Of a stretch of DNA of 64,000 nucleotides, positions 22,243-33,201 are shown in pieces (position 1 is the stretch's first letter; each line of letters opens with the position of its first letter). Made by a program: the position numbers and the translations under genes. The notes beneath the pieces are model-generated. The model saw only the letters and a program-made list of their open reading frames with translations. It was not told the origin of the DNA and searched no databases. The stretch comes from Ectocarpus siliculosus (taxonomy: Eukaryota; Sar; Phaeophyceae; Ectocarpales; Ectocarpaceae), in the NCBI GenBank assembly GCA_000310025.1, contig FN649734.1, positions 4,251,447 to 4,315,446 of the forward strand, given 5' to 3'.

Positions 22243-22630
22243 CAGTCGAGTGTCTTTGCGTCAGGTATCCGATTGATCATCGTATACGCTAAGGTTCAAC
22301 ACAGGCTTGCCTGCTTTTCGCACCCGTGCTTTTGTTGACGTTCACATATTACAGAGCGCTCTTGTGCCCTACGGCCCCCACGGTGGTTGCGTGGTTGCGG
22401 TTAATACCTTCGACGCCTACCAGTTCCTTTCCACCACCAGTTCGTGTTTTTCCGAGGAATGCACTAGCCACTGTCTCCCCTTTCAATTCCCCTCCCCTCC
22501 CCACACCTGCTGTGCGGTATTGCAGGATTCACATTTTGAAAGAAGCCACTCAAGACGTGCCCCGCTCCTTTCTATTTTTCTCTTTGCCTCTCCGTAGACG
22601 GTTGTTATTGTTGTCCCCTACCACCCAACC
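22243..22630. repeat. Diverged 400-bp repeat, unit 2
   Basis: Second copy of the unit at 21055-21450, in the same orientation. The sequence from about 22630 also resembles 21980-22090 (CATCTCGATAGAGACCTTGTT), so the duplicated tract may be longer. Confidence 0.6.
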
Positions 22631-22639
22631 AGGACATCT

Positions 22640-23181
22640 CGATAGAGACCTTGTTCCGAGCGACATCATCTTGCCCCTGTCGTAAAACGATAAGTCTCGA
22701 GTCAGGTTGTTTTCGTCCACTATTCAATTATTTGCCAAAGCGTGTTTTTTTTCCCCTCCATATCGTTGGTCTTTGGTTCACCCCTTCTTACTGCCCGTGT
22801 GGCCCTTTTTCACCACCTTTAAACTTTTTATCGCTTGGACTACCCGTGTTCCCCCCGTGCAACGTGTTTTTTCCCTGAAAATGCCGCACTGCTTGTTACT
22901 TTCTTAGAACTCTATCGAGGGGACATTTGATCCGGCTCCGGCTTTGAGACAATCGAGGAGACAATTGACAGGGCTTTTAGACAGCAACTGGCGGGAGCGT
23001 GGTAAACGGGGTACGAAAGGGAAGTTTTCAAGATATTTCTCCGGGGGCAAAGCGAGACCTTCTACCCAAGCCCTAGGTTGCACGGGGTCTTCTTTTATCG
23101 GTTGGGCTAGGTACTTATTCCGCACTTGCCCCTAGAAGCGCTTTCCACCCAAGGGTAGACTGACGCGGTGCAACTTCGCTG
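22640..23181. other. Stretch without a supported gene
   Basis: A minus-strand frame at 22904-23125 has coding-like composition and could be a further decayed exon of the gene at 23182-24870, but no splice join could be defined. Confidence 0.3.
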
Positions 23182-24870
23182 TTAAACCCGCAGCCTAATC
23201 ATCCCGCGATGCGACCTACCATGCCCTTCATCCTCCTCCCCGTGTAACCCGGCACCCCGCTTGTGGAGTAGTTCAAAGGAGACATCCGTGCCGTTATTCC
23301 CGAGGTAAAGCAGGTGGAGAGGATGGGGACAACAAATTTCCCCAAAAGCCGATCTAGCCCTGAAGGGGCTACCGGCGTCCGCCATGATCTGCGCCAACGG
23401 TTCAATGGCAAAAAGAACGGGCCTATGGCTCACGCCACACCATGTGATCTTGCCGAAACGCTTCCGCGGGATTCTCGGCGGCTGGACAACCACGCCCGCC
23501 CTCACATCAAGCTCGTGCGTGGAGGTGCTTTCAACTCTGGTCACATGGCAAAATCCGCATATCGTATAAGAACGGATACACAATTCAGGTACCTGAGCGA
23601 CCCACCAACGACCGGACAAAACGTCGTACACGTAGCAGCTGCGGACAGCAAGGTCACCTCAATCGGCATCAACCACTGCCGCTCCTTGTGAACATTAGCA
23701 TGCACCGTACGCTTCGGTCTGCCTTAAACTTGCTTCTTTTTGATGGCAGGCGTAACGCCGGGGCCTTCGACAGGTCCTCCATCTTTGGTTCCCAACAACT
23801 GCTTCATGGTGCCCACCTCCCCTTTTCACCAGGTCTCGCAACGCAAATTGGTTGTGAAAGATGTGGCTCCTGCCTTGTGCTGCTGCATATAGCACTACCA
23901 CGACATCTAACTTAATAGAGCCGTATCCGAAAGCGAGTCCGTCCACTGTTTAACGTTTTCATTTCGAACCTACACCATTTCCCCTCTTCTGTCCGCTACA
24001 CGCTTTACTTGTTTCCTAAAGTCTACGTAGCCATCACCATCCTTGGCGTTTTCTCAAGCCTCTTCACTTGCTCCTTGTCCATGAACTTCTTCAGTGCTTT
24101 ATACGAGGCCCTCGTATCCTTTTGCATGTCGGCGTCGACATCTTTCTGACACGAGACAACTTTGAGTAGCGTGTCCTCGCCGAGAGTTCGGTCGACCAGC
24201 TTATCGACCAACCCGTCCTTCACGTCTTTCAGGAAATCCGAGAGATCAACGTCCAGTCCTGACGTTGCTCTGATCGCCACCTTGGCCGTCACCAAAGCCA
24301 CCTTGCCAAAGCCACCTTGTGAGAGAGCAAACACACAAAAGGAGAAACAGAAACCCCATGGCGGCTCATCTTTTCTCACGTGTCAAAGCCATCACCCTTC
24401 CAACCCGACCCCAATATTCAAGGCCTTCAAACGAAACCCTGTTGTTGGGGGCGAACGATATTTTCGAATTGCGACCTTATCTAGGAACGGATGGGGTCGA
24501 ACATCAATATTATAATGTCACCGTCTCCGACCTGCCACTTCCTACATATTTGTCGTACCTGCAGCACAGGCGATATGTTCTTGACCCAGCTACGCGTCTC
24601 CCGAAACCGATAGCCTTCACCGCGATAGCCGCACGGCACCTGGGTCATGTCGACTGGGCGCAAGAAGTGCAATGTTATTTCCTTCTTCCTCACGCCACGA
24701 AGGTTGTTCAGCACTCGTATCATCCCACATGGTCTCGACGGAGTGCCGTCAGCTTCAGTTTCCTCCACGGCCACTAGACGCGGGTATACGTAGTTCGGAG
24801 CCTGCACGTTCGAGGCGCAAGAGGCCCTCCAGGGTGTTCTCGAGCTGGTATCCAGCCTTCACTTGAACGT
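23182..24870 (-). pseudogene. Decayed gene of unknown function
   Basis: Several minus-strand segments have clear coding character. About 24860-24560 reads through GYQLENTLEGLLRLERA, a one-base shift, then YPRLVAVEETEADG to SWVKNISPVLQ and a donor CAG|GTACGA. After an acceptor near 24323-24306, a segment runs to a stop at 24023 (DLSDFLKDVKDGLVDKL). About 23900-23730 reads FHNQFALRDLVK and, after another shift, MKQLLGTKDGGPVEG to a TAA. 23657-23182 starts after the acceptor TTGCTGTCCGCAG and contains YDVLSGRWWVAQVPELC. I recognise none of these and cannot show that they form one gene. The frameshifts suggest decay. Confidence 0.4.
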
Positions 24871-24888
24871 GATAACCCCCCCATCACC

Positions 24889-25990
24889 TCATTGTTGTAA
24901 ACAGGACAGTTTTTTTGGTACTCTCACGTTAGTATGATGAAAACACACGCCAACGTGCTGTGGTGCCCACCTGAAAGCCGAACGATACTGTATGCAAGTA
25001 AAAAATGCCACCTTTCCCCCGTAGGAGTTTATTTGGGCTTCACATTGTATTGTTTCTTTTCCCGTGAGAGTGTATCCACTTTGTGCGAGTTTCGCTTCTA
25101 TTGTTATTAATAGGACAGTTTGTGGGGACACCCACCGTAGGTACGATGAAAACACCCTCCAAACGTGCTGTTTGCCCCCTGAAACCAAATTATATTGCGT
25201 GTATTTTTCCGTGTGTTTTCGTCCTTTATAATGGCGACAGTTCTCCCATTTTCCGTGGTGAGATGTGTACTACACTTTTCAATGTATATATTTAGAGTAC
25301 TTCACTTTTCAGTGCATTTTTTTGTACAACTACAACCATCAAAGGGCCACACAGGAGGGGATAAACGCCGGGGCTTTGTTTCTTTTTGTTTCATTTTCAT
25401 GCCCCACTTTCCTCCTGCGGTGCGTGCTGAATTTATGTTTTATCGCGAGATGGGTCCAGCTGTCCCTCTCCCTCATCAACGGTGCTAACGTCAAAGTATG
25501 GTACTCACGAGAGCTTTTCAGCTATGGTTCGGTTTCGTCCGCAAATTTGTAATTTCTTCACCCCATGGGGGATTCGGACTCACGACCACTGCGACTAGCG
25601 GATACGTGGTAACCACTACCGGGGCGACCGGCTTATGCAGTCTCGAAATACCATGTTTTCCCCGTAAAAGGGGGGTTTCGGGCTGCGCACGGTAGATAAA
25701 ATTTTCCCCCCCTTGAAAGCATACCCACTTCGTGCATATTTGGCTTACATTGTTATTAATGGGACACGTTTTGGGTACACACCCACGTCCGTACGAGAAA
25801 GAAAAGAAAACAGCGTACTGTTTTGCCCCTTGAACCCAAACGATTCTGCATGACAGCACAAAATACCATCTTTCTCCCGGACAACGGGGCTATCATGACC
25901 GCACGATTAGAGTGTGGATCACTGGTACCCGTATAAGGGAGGCTATTTGGTTGCAAATTGTATCGGTTTGCTCCCCGTGAGTCCCCCGAC
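24889..25990. repeat. Tandem array of an approximately 210-bp unit, interrupted by a SINE-like insertion
   Basis: Each unit contains GCTTACATTGTTATTAATAG-like, GATGAAAACACCC-like and CCTGAAACCAAACGATACTG-like segments followed by TTTCCCCCGT. Units lie at about 24889-25093, 25094-25201 and 25640-25990. The element at 25202-25629 sits inside the array. The same unit forms a second array at 26930-27790. Confidence 0.7.
25202..25629 (-). mobile_element. SINE-like element with the shared tRNA head, copy 2
   Basis: It matches 19770-20188 along its length, including the GTGTGTTTTCGTCCT start (plus-strand left edge), the GTGCGTGCTGAA segment and the tRNA-like head ending in GGGGCGACC. It interrupts a tandem array that continues on both sides, which marks it as an insertion. 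Confidence 0.7.
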
Positions 25991-26152
25991 TGATACCCAA
26001 CGGTAGCACGTGGAAGGATACCACGTGTATCTTACACGTTATCTTTTCCCTTACACGGTGTTTTTTGGCTTGGCGGGCTCTGTAAACTAAACATAAACAA
26101 AGCCAACACTCACCTCGGCGACTTCGGCGACGCGTTGTTTGTTGTTGTTCGC

Positions 26153-26197
26153 GGAGGTGGTGGTGGTGGTGGTGGCGGCGGTTGTGGTGGTTGTGAG
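26153..26197. repeat. GGT/GGC microsatellite
   Basis: A run of GGT and GGC triplets that would encode polyglycine in one frame. No surrounding gene supports translation. Confidence 0.85.
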
Positions 26198-26929
26198 ACG
26201 ATCTGCGCGGTTTTAGGCCCCACTCCAGTAGACCCGCTTCCGCAGGTAACTAGTTTGATGCTCGTCTCTCTTCAGGTGCTTGGTGCGTCTGATACGCTCA
26301 TTTCGCGGCTAATGGGCCACGTATCGCCCCACTCCCCTCGAATGTTGTGGTGGGGAAAGGCGAAGGTGTGCTTCGCAGATCCCGCCAATGCTTCTGGGGG
26401 CTTTCTCCGTGCAATCAGCAAAAACACCCCCCCCCCAAACAAAACTACTGCTGCGTGCCCCCTTGCGTTGCCCCGGTGACGAGCCACAACACCACCACAC
26501 AGCAGTAGGCTGCGCTCATACGAATAACTGCACACCCTTCCACCTATCCTCTTCAGGGTATGCTGCGTTCTTGCGGTCCTGCCCCTCTTTTTCACAACAG
26601 GAGCGTGAAACCGGGAGCCTAGAGCCGGGAGCCGGGGAGAGCCTTTCGCGCGCGGGGGAGAGGTTAAAAGCTTTCTGCGCGGCGACAAACAAGCCACGCA
26701 GCTGGTATGCTTCTCTGTGTGTGGTTAAAGGTGGAAGCGCAGGGGCATGGGTCTTTGGTTTGGAGCTACGGTGTAAGTCTAATATATATACGCACAGGCA
26801 TATTTCCCCCCCCACCTGTGTCCCCCCGCCTCGAAAACAGGCAAGATGCCCTTCGGAAACCACGCCCCTACAGCTTCCCATACCTTTGCCACAGCACTGC
26901 ATGCAAGAACAAAGGATCGCCGTTCCCCT

Positions 26930-27790
26930 GTGAACGCCGGTGTGTCTTTTTTGTGTTATTTTGCTTACGTTGCTATAAATAGGACAGGGTTTTGTATTAT
27001 TTACAGTAGGCACGACGATGAAAAAACCCCATCATACTTGTTTTGCCTCCTGAAATCAAACGATACCACATGCAAGGACAAACTGTCGTCTTTCCCGAGT
27101 GAAAGGGGGGGCTATTTGGCTGCACGTTGATCAGTTCTCTCTCTCGTGAGAGTATACCCACTTTGGCAATTTTTGCTTACATTGATCTTAATAGGGCAGT
27201 TTTTGGATAAATTCTCGTACGTGCGATGAAAACGCCCCATCATGCTTGTTTTGCCTCCTGAAACCAAACGATACTGGATGCAAACACAAAATACCAACTT
27301 TCCCCCGTAAGACGGAGGCTTTTTTTCGGCACGTTGTATCACTTCGCGCCCCCGTGAAAGTGTACCCACTTTGTGCAAACTTGGCTTACATTGTTATGGA
27401 AAGGAGGACCATTTTTGGGTACATTAACGTACGTGCGATGAAAACACCCCCAAAGTATTTCGATGGGAACCACCCCACCATGCTTTTTTGCCCCCTGAAT
27501 TCAAACGATACTGCAGGCAAACACACAACATTGTCTTTTCCCCGTCAAAAACATGCTTGTTGTCTGCACGTGATATCAGTCCGCTCCCCCTTGAGAGTGT
27601 CCCCATTTTGTGCAAAATTTGCTGACATTGTTATGAACAGGACGTTTTTTGGGTACACCCAACATGGGTGCGATGAAAACAGCCCCCCTTTGCCCCCTGA
27701 ATTTAAACGATACTGCATGCGAACACAAAACATCGTCTTTCCCCCCTAGAAGGGATGCTAATTTGGCTGCACGTTCATTCCCATCTTAGG
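26930..27790. repeat. Second tandem array of the 210-bp unit, about four copies
   Basis: The landmark GCTTAC or GCTGAC occurs at 26963, 27175, 27384 and 27621, giving periods of 212, 209 and 237 bp. The third unit has an internal insertion near 27450-27480. Units end with a TTGGCTGCACGTT-like segment. All open frames here follow the period and are by-products. Confidence 0.75.
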
Positions 27791-30212
27791 TTAACCGCCT
27801 CTGAAAGAGCGGAGCTACCAAAGAGAGAGGCGGCGCCGAAAGAAAGGGATCGCAGGATCTATGTTCGCCCGGCGTACAGCCGCGCTCCCGCAGACTACGA
27901 AGGTGGGTCTTTTTCGCAGGAGCTCCGCTGACGCGGGTGCGCGTTCGCAGGCACGCGCAGAGATCAGCTGTGTACGAGATGACACGCACGCGGCAACCCT
28001 GGTGATGGTTGGCGGTTAGGGTGAGGGAATCCTGGCAAGTTGGCTTCTTCACCCTTCGTTGCTCTGCTCTCCTTTGTTGCTTTCTAAGAGGGTGTAAAAC
28101 TAGCGTGATCGGGTTTGTGGATGTCCTTGATTTTTGGAAGGTTTTCTTCTAAGCCGATGTTGTTCGAAGTCATGGAACTCTCAAAACAGTTTCTCAACAA
28201 CGCCCCACTACGTAATTACATCATCAGTTGTCCAAGTGAGTTAAAGTGCGTGTTGGCTTCGTTGTCGATCTCGAGGTTAGTTTTATCGTTAACGTCAAGG
28301 TGAATTTCGTTTTGGTTTGTTGCCGACCTAAAGGTTAACGTGTTGTCTTAAGACTCCGCCCGAAGTCAACTCTAAGTTTGCGCAAACTGGTGCGAGGAGC
28401 CTCGTGTAGAGATCACCAAGTGTGCTCTCTGTGCGTCTCCCCCAACTGTCATCTTCGGGGCTGTTCGCTCCCTCACGTCTGTTTTGAACCCCTGTTGGGC
28501 CAGGTATGCCGGGTCCTGCTAGTGATGGTGCTGGTCACGGGCTGGTGCTAGTCACGGGGGTGCTGGCGCTGGTCACGGTGGTGCTGATGTTGGTCACCTT
28601 GGCGTTGGTATCCGTAACCCTGACGTTCTTCGGACTTTTCGCGGATTTCGCGAATGGTTGTTAGCGTTTGCCAGGTGTTTGCCACAGGACGTACGGGCTC
28701 TACCTTGGCGGCTCTTTTTGCTGTCATTTTCGGTTTCTTCATTTGTCTCGAAGTCGCAATTAGTCTTTTCGAAGGACGACGAGGTGACCTGCCCCTTGGA
28801 ATGTGTGCACGCTTCTACGCCGTTGACAGCCAACGGCCTGTCGGATGTTCCAACGATTGAGCAATAGTGTTCCGGATGCTCGTTTTGTCCCCACGTACCA
28901 TCAATCGTGCTCGGGTAACCCGCGTGTATGTATGTGCCTGGTTTCGATAGTGTTTGGAGCCTGGATGAATTGGTGCTACTCTACAAGCTTCGTCAGAGAC
29001 CTGCAAGATAGTACCGAAGTCTCTCATGAGTGAGGAACGACTCATGAGTGAGCCGGAGCGACTCATGAGTGAGGAACCACGGTCCGGTTGGTATCTACGA
29101 GAGAGGCTGGTTTGTACCTCGCCCAGCAAGGAATTTCGTTGCACGACCGTTCAAGGTTGAGGTTGCTGATCTGTATGTTCACCTTTTCCTTCGTTTGCCG
29201 GTTTTCCGGTGATCATCTAGCTTTATCTGTTTGTCAACGGTTTCATGTGGAGTAGGATATTTTTTCCAGATAACCAGGAGTTTGGACTCGATGCGTTTGG
29301 TCTTGCACAAAAATAGCTCGAAATACGCGTCCCCTTCGAGCTATCTTATGTATTACCTTTGCTTCGTCGGGTTGGGGTACGGTTCCAGCTCTATTTGTAT
29401 TCGCCAAGCAAGGTGTTTTTACGTTTGTTGTTCTCAGTATGATATTCGTCAAAGAATCCAAGGCCGCTACGCAGCGGGGACAAGCTTGACTACTTCCAAT
29501 GATGGTGTGCACACGGGTTACAAAAGGAAGCAGACAAACGTTGATTCGTTCAAAAACGGAGATATCAGTAACAAGCGTAAACGCGATCACTGTAACTACA
29601 TCTGTACTTCAATGTCGGAAGAATTTATTCTCTGAATATTTCAGACAAAATTGCTCTACAGAAGAAAAACCGGCCCAGCAACCACACCTCAGATGATCGT
29701 TTGCGGTGGACCATACAACCCGCGGGGTACTCATATGTCCCCCGGGGCTACTGTACTGAAAGAACAATAATAGAAGAAAAAACACAAGCAAGCACGTTAG
29801 CCATGCCTCCAAATGCGACAAAAACGTGTCGTCGATGGGCTTGCTAGCCGTCACGTGCTTCTTTATTAATGGAAATGAATGTGGCTGCCCTCTTTTTTTG
29901 TGTGGCCGGCATCAACAGGGCTCGAAAGCGGCCTTGCCTTCCTTGTGCATGAATAGTAGTGTCACGCCGGATTTTTGTTTTAGGCCATTTGTTACGGTGT
30001 CTTTTTTATTAGATCTGTTTGCCCCCAAAAGAGACGACCCAAAAAATGATCTACAAAAAAGATGACCCCCTTCTTGCGGGTGCTGGTCCATCCTTTTTTC
30101 TATTCCGAGTCATCCACCGAAAAAAAGAGATCCTGCAACGGCCGTTCGTCACACATACATACCCATTCCACCGCTATGGTGTTTCGGTGATATCTCCGCA
30201 TACAGCGAAGCA
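27791..30212. other. Repeat-poor stretch without a supported gene
   Basis: It contains a short GCTGGTCACGG-type minisatellite at about 28525-28600 and three to four copies of an 18-20 bp unit around CTCATGAGTGAG at 29025-29075. The longest open frames (28594-28860, 29231-29635) have no recognisable motif or splice-consistent neighbour. Confidence 0.4.
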
Positions 30213-30720
30213 ACAGCGATGACAAAGGCATCCGCCATGAGCTGTGTATATGGTCCGTCTTGGGTGGTGGCTGTTAGAAAACCACAGCACGATTGGAGGC
30301 ACGGAAACGGACGTGGCGAGGGTCAACAGCACGCCGGAAAAATACCCACCGCGCCAGCAACCAGTTTTTTTTTGCTCGTTGGCCTGTGTCGCAACTTTGG
30401 TTTATCGATGCTCTCCCGCCACCCACTCCAGCACCAGCGATGACAAAGGTATCCGCCATGAGCTGTGTGTATGGTCCGCCTTGTGTGGTGGTTGATACAG
30501 GCCAGGAGGCTGAAGGGCGCTCAAAAAATGTGAGCGCAAGAGTCGTGAACAAGGGGGAAAAATGACCCGCCTCGCAATTAATTGTTTTTGCTCTTGCGCC
30601 CGTGTGGCAACTTTGGTTCATCGATGCTCCCTCGCCACCCACTCCAGCAACAGCGATGACAAAGGTATCCGCCATAAGCTGCGCGTATGGTCCGTCTTGT
30701 GTGGTGGTTGACACAGATCA
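30213..30720. repeat. Tandem repeat, period about 218 bp, nearly three copies
   Basis: The landmark AGCGATGACAAAGG occurs at 30215, 30436 and 30652. Each is followed by ATCCGCCATGAGCTG-like and GTATGGTCCG-like segments and, in the first two units, by a T-rich stretch and CAACTTTGGTTYATCGATGC. Open frames on both strands simply repeat with the unit. Confidence 0.75.
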
Positions 30721-31864
30721 GGAGGCTATAGGGCGCCCAAAAGTTGGGTTCGCAAAAGTTGACAGCACACCAACAAAGACCCCGCCCCGCTGCTACGTCC
30801 AGACTCTCTCGGCTCGTTTGCCGCTTGTTTGCGCCGCACACATCGGGTTGTCCACTTGGTCCAGCCGAATGAAAAACAACGCTACCGCTGATGCTACTGA
30901 CTCTGCACCAGTCACATGACACAGCTCGTGTGAACACCGTTAGAGTATGCGGGGATCAACCGTCGAGAGATTAAGCTTGTAGGTAGCGTCATGTGGTTTT
31001 GACCAAAAAAAATATTACAGAAAAAGACAGCCCCGACTTATCCAAAACTGCCCCAGAAAAAGACAGGATGGGCTTTCCAATACGGGTTATCTTTTTTGTT
31101 GGCCTTTTTCCCCTGAAAAAAGACACCGTGAGAAGGGGTTCTGTGGCCATTTGTCTTTTTGAGAAGGAAAAGGAAAAGACAGCTCCAAAAAAGAACCGTA
31201 AGAAATAGCCATTAGTGCTGTCCAAAACCGGTGTTCCAATCAGAACGCCTTGCAACCAAACAAAAGAGCCACACTCCACGCCTCGATTAGCTCGCTGTTG
31301 TAGGTAGATATCCCAAAGCATAGGGCTTGAACCCCAGGTACCACTTGCAGGGTGCCTGTACCAGCTGGGAGAGAGAAAGGTTGTTCATACGTACGGTAGC
31401 CGGACCAGTCACGTCAATTGATATCAGGCCCCAAACCTCTCTCTTGTCTGTCTCGCTATCGTTTTCATTTTTTTTTTTCCTTTCGATGTATTTGGACTGC
31501 GGGGTCTCTGGCGAAGATCCTCTCGGTAATAGACTGCGAAGAGGGTCCAGGTCTACCATTTCATGTTTGCCGATATCTCCGTTCACGCGGGACGGACCTT
31601 TAATTAATGTCGTGGATGCTACATAAAGCCAACGGCACCAGCGTGTGTGCCCACCGTTTGGTTCAAGCTGCACGGCCCCCGACGTCATTTACTGATGCGT
31701 CCTCCAAATCCATCCGTCCGTCTATTCAACCAGATCTGCCTCCAAGTCAGCGTGTCGTGTGACCCTCGTAACAAGCACGACTGCGAAACAATCACGAAAA
31801 ACTAGTATACATCGCCTTATAGGATGTGTAAGTACTGTGTGGTCTTGTTTCAGCAGCCCACGTA
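30721..31864. other. Stretch without a supported gene
   Basis: A minus-strand frame at 31287-31688 (for example LISIDVTGPATVRMNNLSLS) has some coding character but no splice context I can define. Confidence 0.35.
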
Positions 31865-32590
31865 GACCCAGGGTGGCGCCAGGTGGGTGTATGTGCTCCA
31901 AACCGCTCGCCCGAGGACGACATCATGGAAAAAAGTCCCAAATCATCGGAAGAAAAACTGATTTCTGGGTCGATACTTTTCCCCGTCCAGCCAACAACAA
32001 AAGGCGACTGGATGGCCGTACGTAGACTCCACAACGTCAAGCAAATGATCAAGCCCATCATGACAGAGTGCGAAAAGGCTGGAGCCAGCAGCTACGCTCA
32101 AAGTGCAAGCGCCGCAATGACATCTCGCCCTCGGCTCGCCCTGTTGTCTTGTCAGGGAGTACTACTTTGGCAAACGCTTCGGTAAGAACGACAGGCCAGG
32201 GTACCTGCCACCCGCCTACCGAGCGCTCGCGACCCTAATAATGCTGTTCGTGCATTTGTTTTCGGTCTGTCCCCATGTGTCGATCAGGAATTCATGTCGG
32301 AAATGTCAACATTCCTTTACTATTGCCCGGAGGTCTTGGTGGAGGGAAATGGGTCGATGCGGTTCCTCGAGGACTTGGCCGCGCACCCAAGCAACAGTGA
32401 TGGCAACAGAGACGTGTGCTGCGAGGTACCAAGAGAGGCCTTCGACGGGAAAGATAACCCTGCCACCAAGTTTGGCGCCATATGTCTGCAATCGTTCTTC
32501 CGGCTGGTCGCGAACGTCAAGATCGACGCTGCCGTCAAGGTGTCGTACAAATATCGGTCGCCCATCGTCAGTCACCTCTCGTTGTCCTAG
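31865..32590 (+). other. Possible exons of an unrecognised plus-strand gene
   Basis: Open sequence at about 31865-32180 (GDWMAVRRLHNVKQMIKPIM) is followed by a strong donor CG|GTAAGA at 32181 and an acceptor TCGATCAG ending at 32287, after which a frame with MSEMSTFLYYCPEVLVEG is open to 32590. The frame of the first segment does not simply join the second, and the minus strand is also open here, so exon structure and even strand are uncertain. I do not recognise a family. Confidence 0.25.
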
Positions 32591-33162
32591 GCCCAGACGG
32601 ATTCCAAATGTGTACCTGCTTCTAGATAATGTGAGGCGGGGGTGGCAGTGTAGGCACGTCCTCTCGCGGCGCTCCTTAGGTCGAATTGCGTTTCCGAGTT
32701 CACCGGGGCATCCATCCACCCACGGTGGCGTCCGAGGAATGCTGAGCCGTGGAGCCTTTTGTCTAGGTAGAAAGAGTAGAGCTAGGTAGATTTGACGGGG
32801 GCGGCGGTGCGGAGGGGGGGGGGGGAGTTCGGCGACGCCGTAGCAGAAAATGGGCCGGACCCCGCACTCTGCTCTCAGCAGCGGTGTCGTTGAGAATTCT
32901 AAGGGGCTCCAGAAACTGCCATTTAATCCCTCGAGCAGCAACAGGCAGACTAGGGTGAGGAGTTTGGACGAACCGGGGGGGGGGGGGGCAAAAGGGCGAA
33001 GACACGAAATCCTCCATCGATGGTCTAGAATAAAAGTTTCGCATGTTTTTTTCTTTTCATAGATAGATTTGTAGACAACCTGCCGTGTGTTCCGTGCAGC
33101 ACGCGAGGGGTAGGGGGCAGACGTCGTGGTGGGTTTGTGCATAGATATGTAGCTGTACATAG
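32591..33162. other. Stretch without a supported gene
   Basis: It includes G runs at about 32812-32826 and 32978-32989. The long minus-strand frame across it is Pro/Arg-rich and derives partly from those runs. Confidence 0.4.
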
Positions 33163-33201
33163 AGATGGTTTCGTTGTGTCATAGTAAGAAGAAAAAAAAA
33201 A
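33163..33201 (+). repeat. Isolated 3' tail of the poly-A retroposon
   Basis: AGAGATGGTTTCGTTGTGTC and the adjoining A run match the 3' end of the retroposon copies at 6919-7222 and 8743-9051. Nothing upstream matches, so this is a strongly 5'-truncated insertion. Confidence 0.65.

Noticed and set aside
26930..27790. CRISPR-like array
   Set aside because: The repeat unit is about 210 bp and diverged, with no short identical repeats separated by unique spacers, and the genome is eukaryotic.
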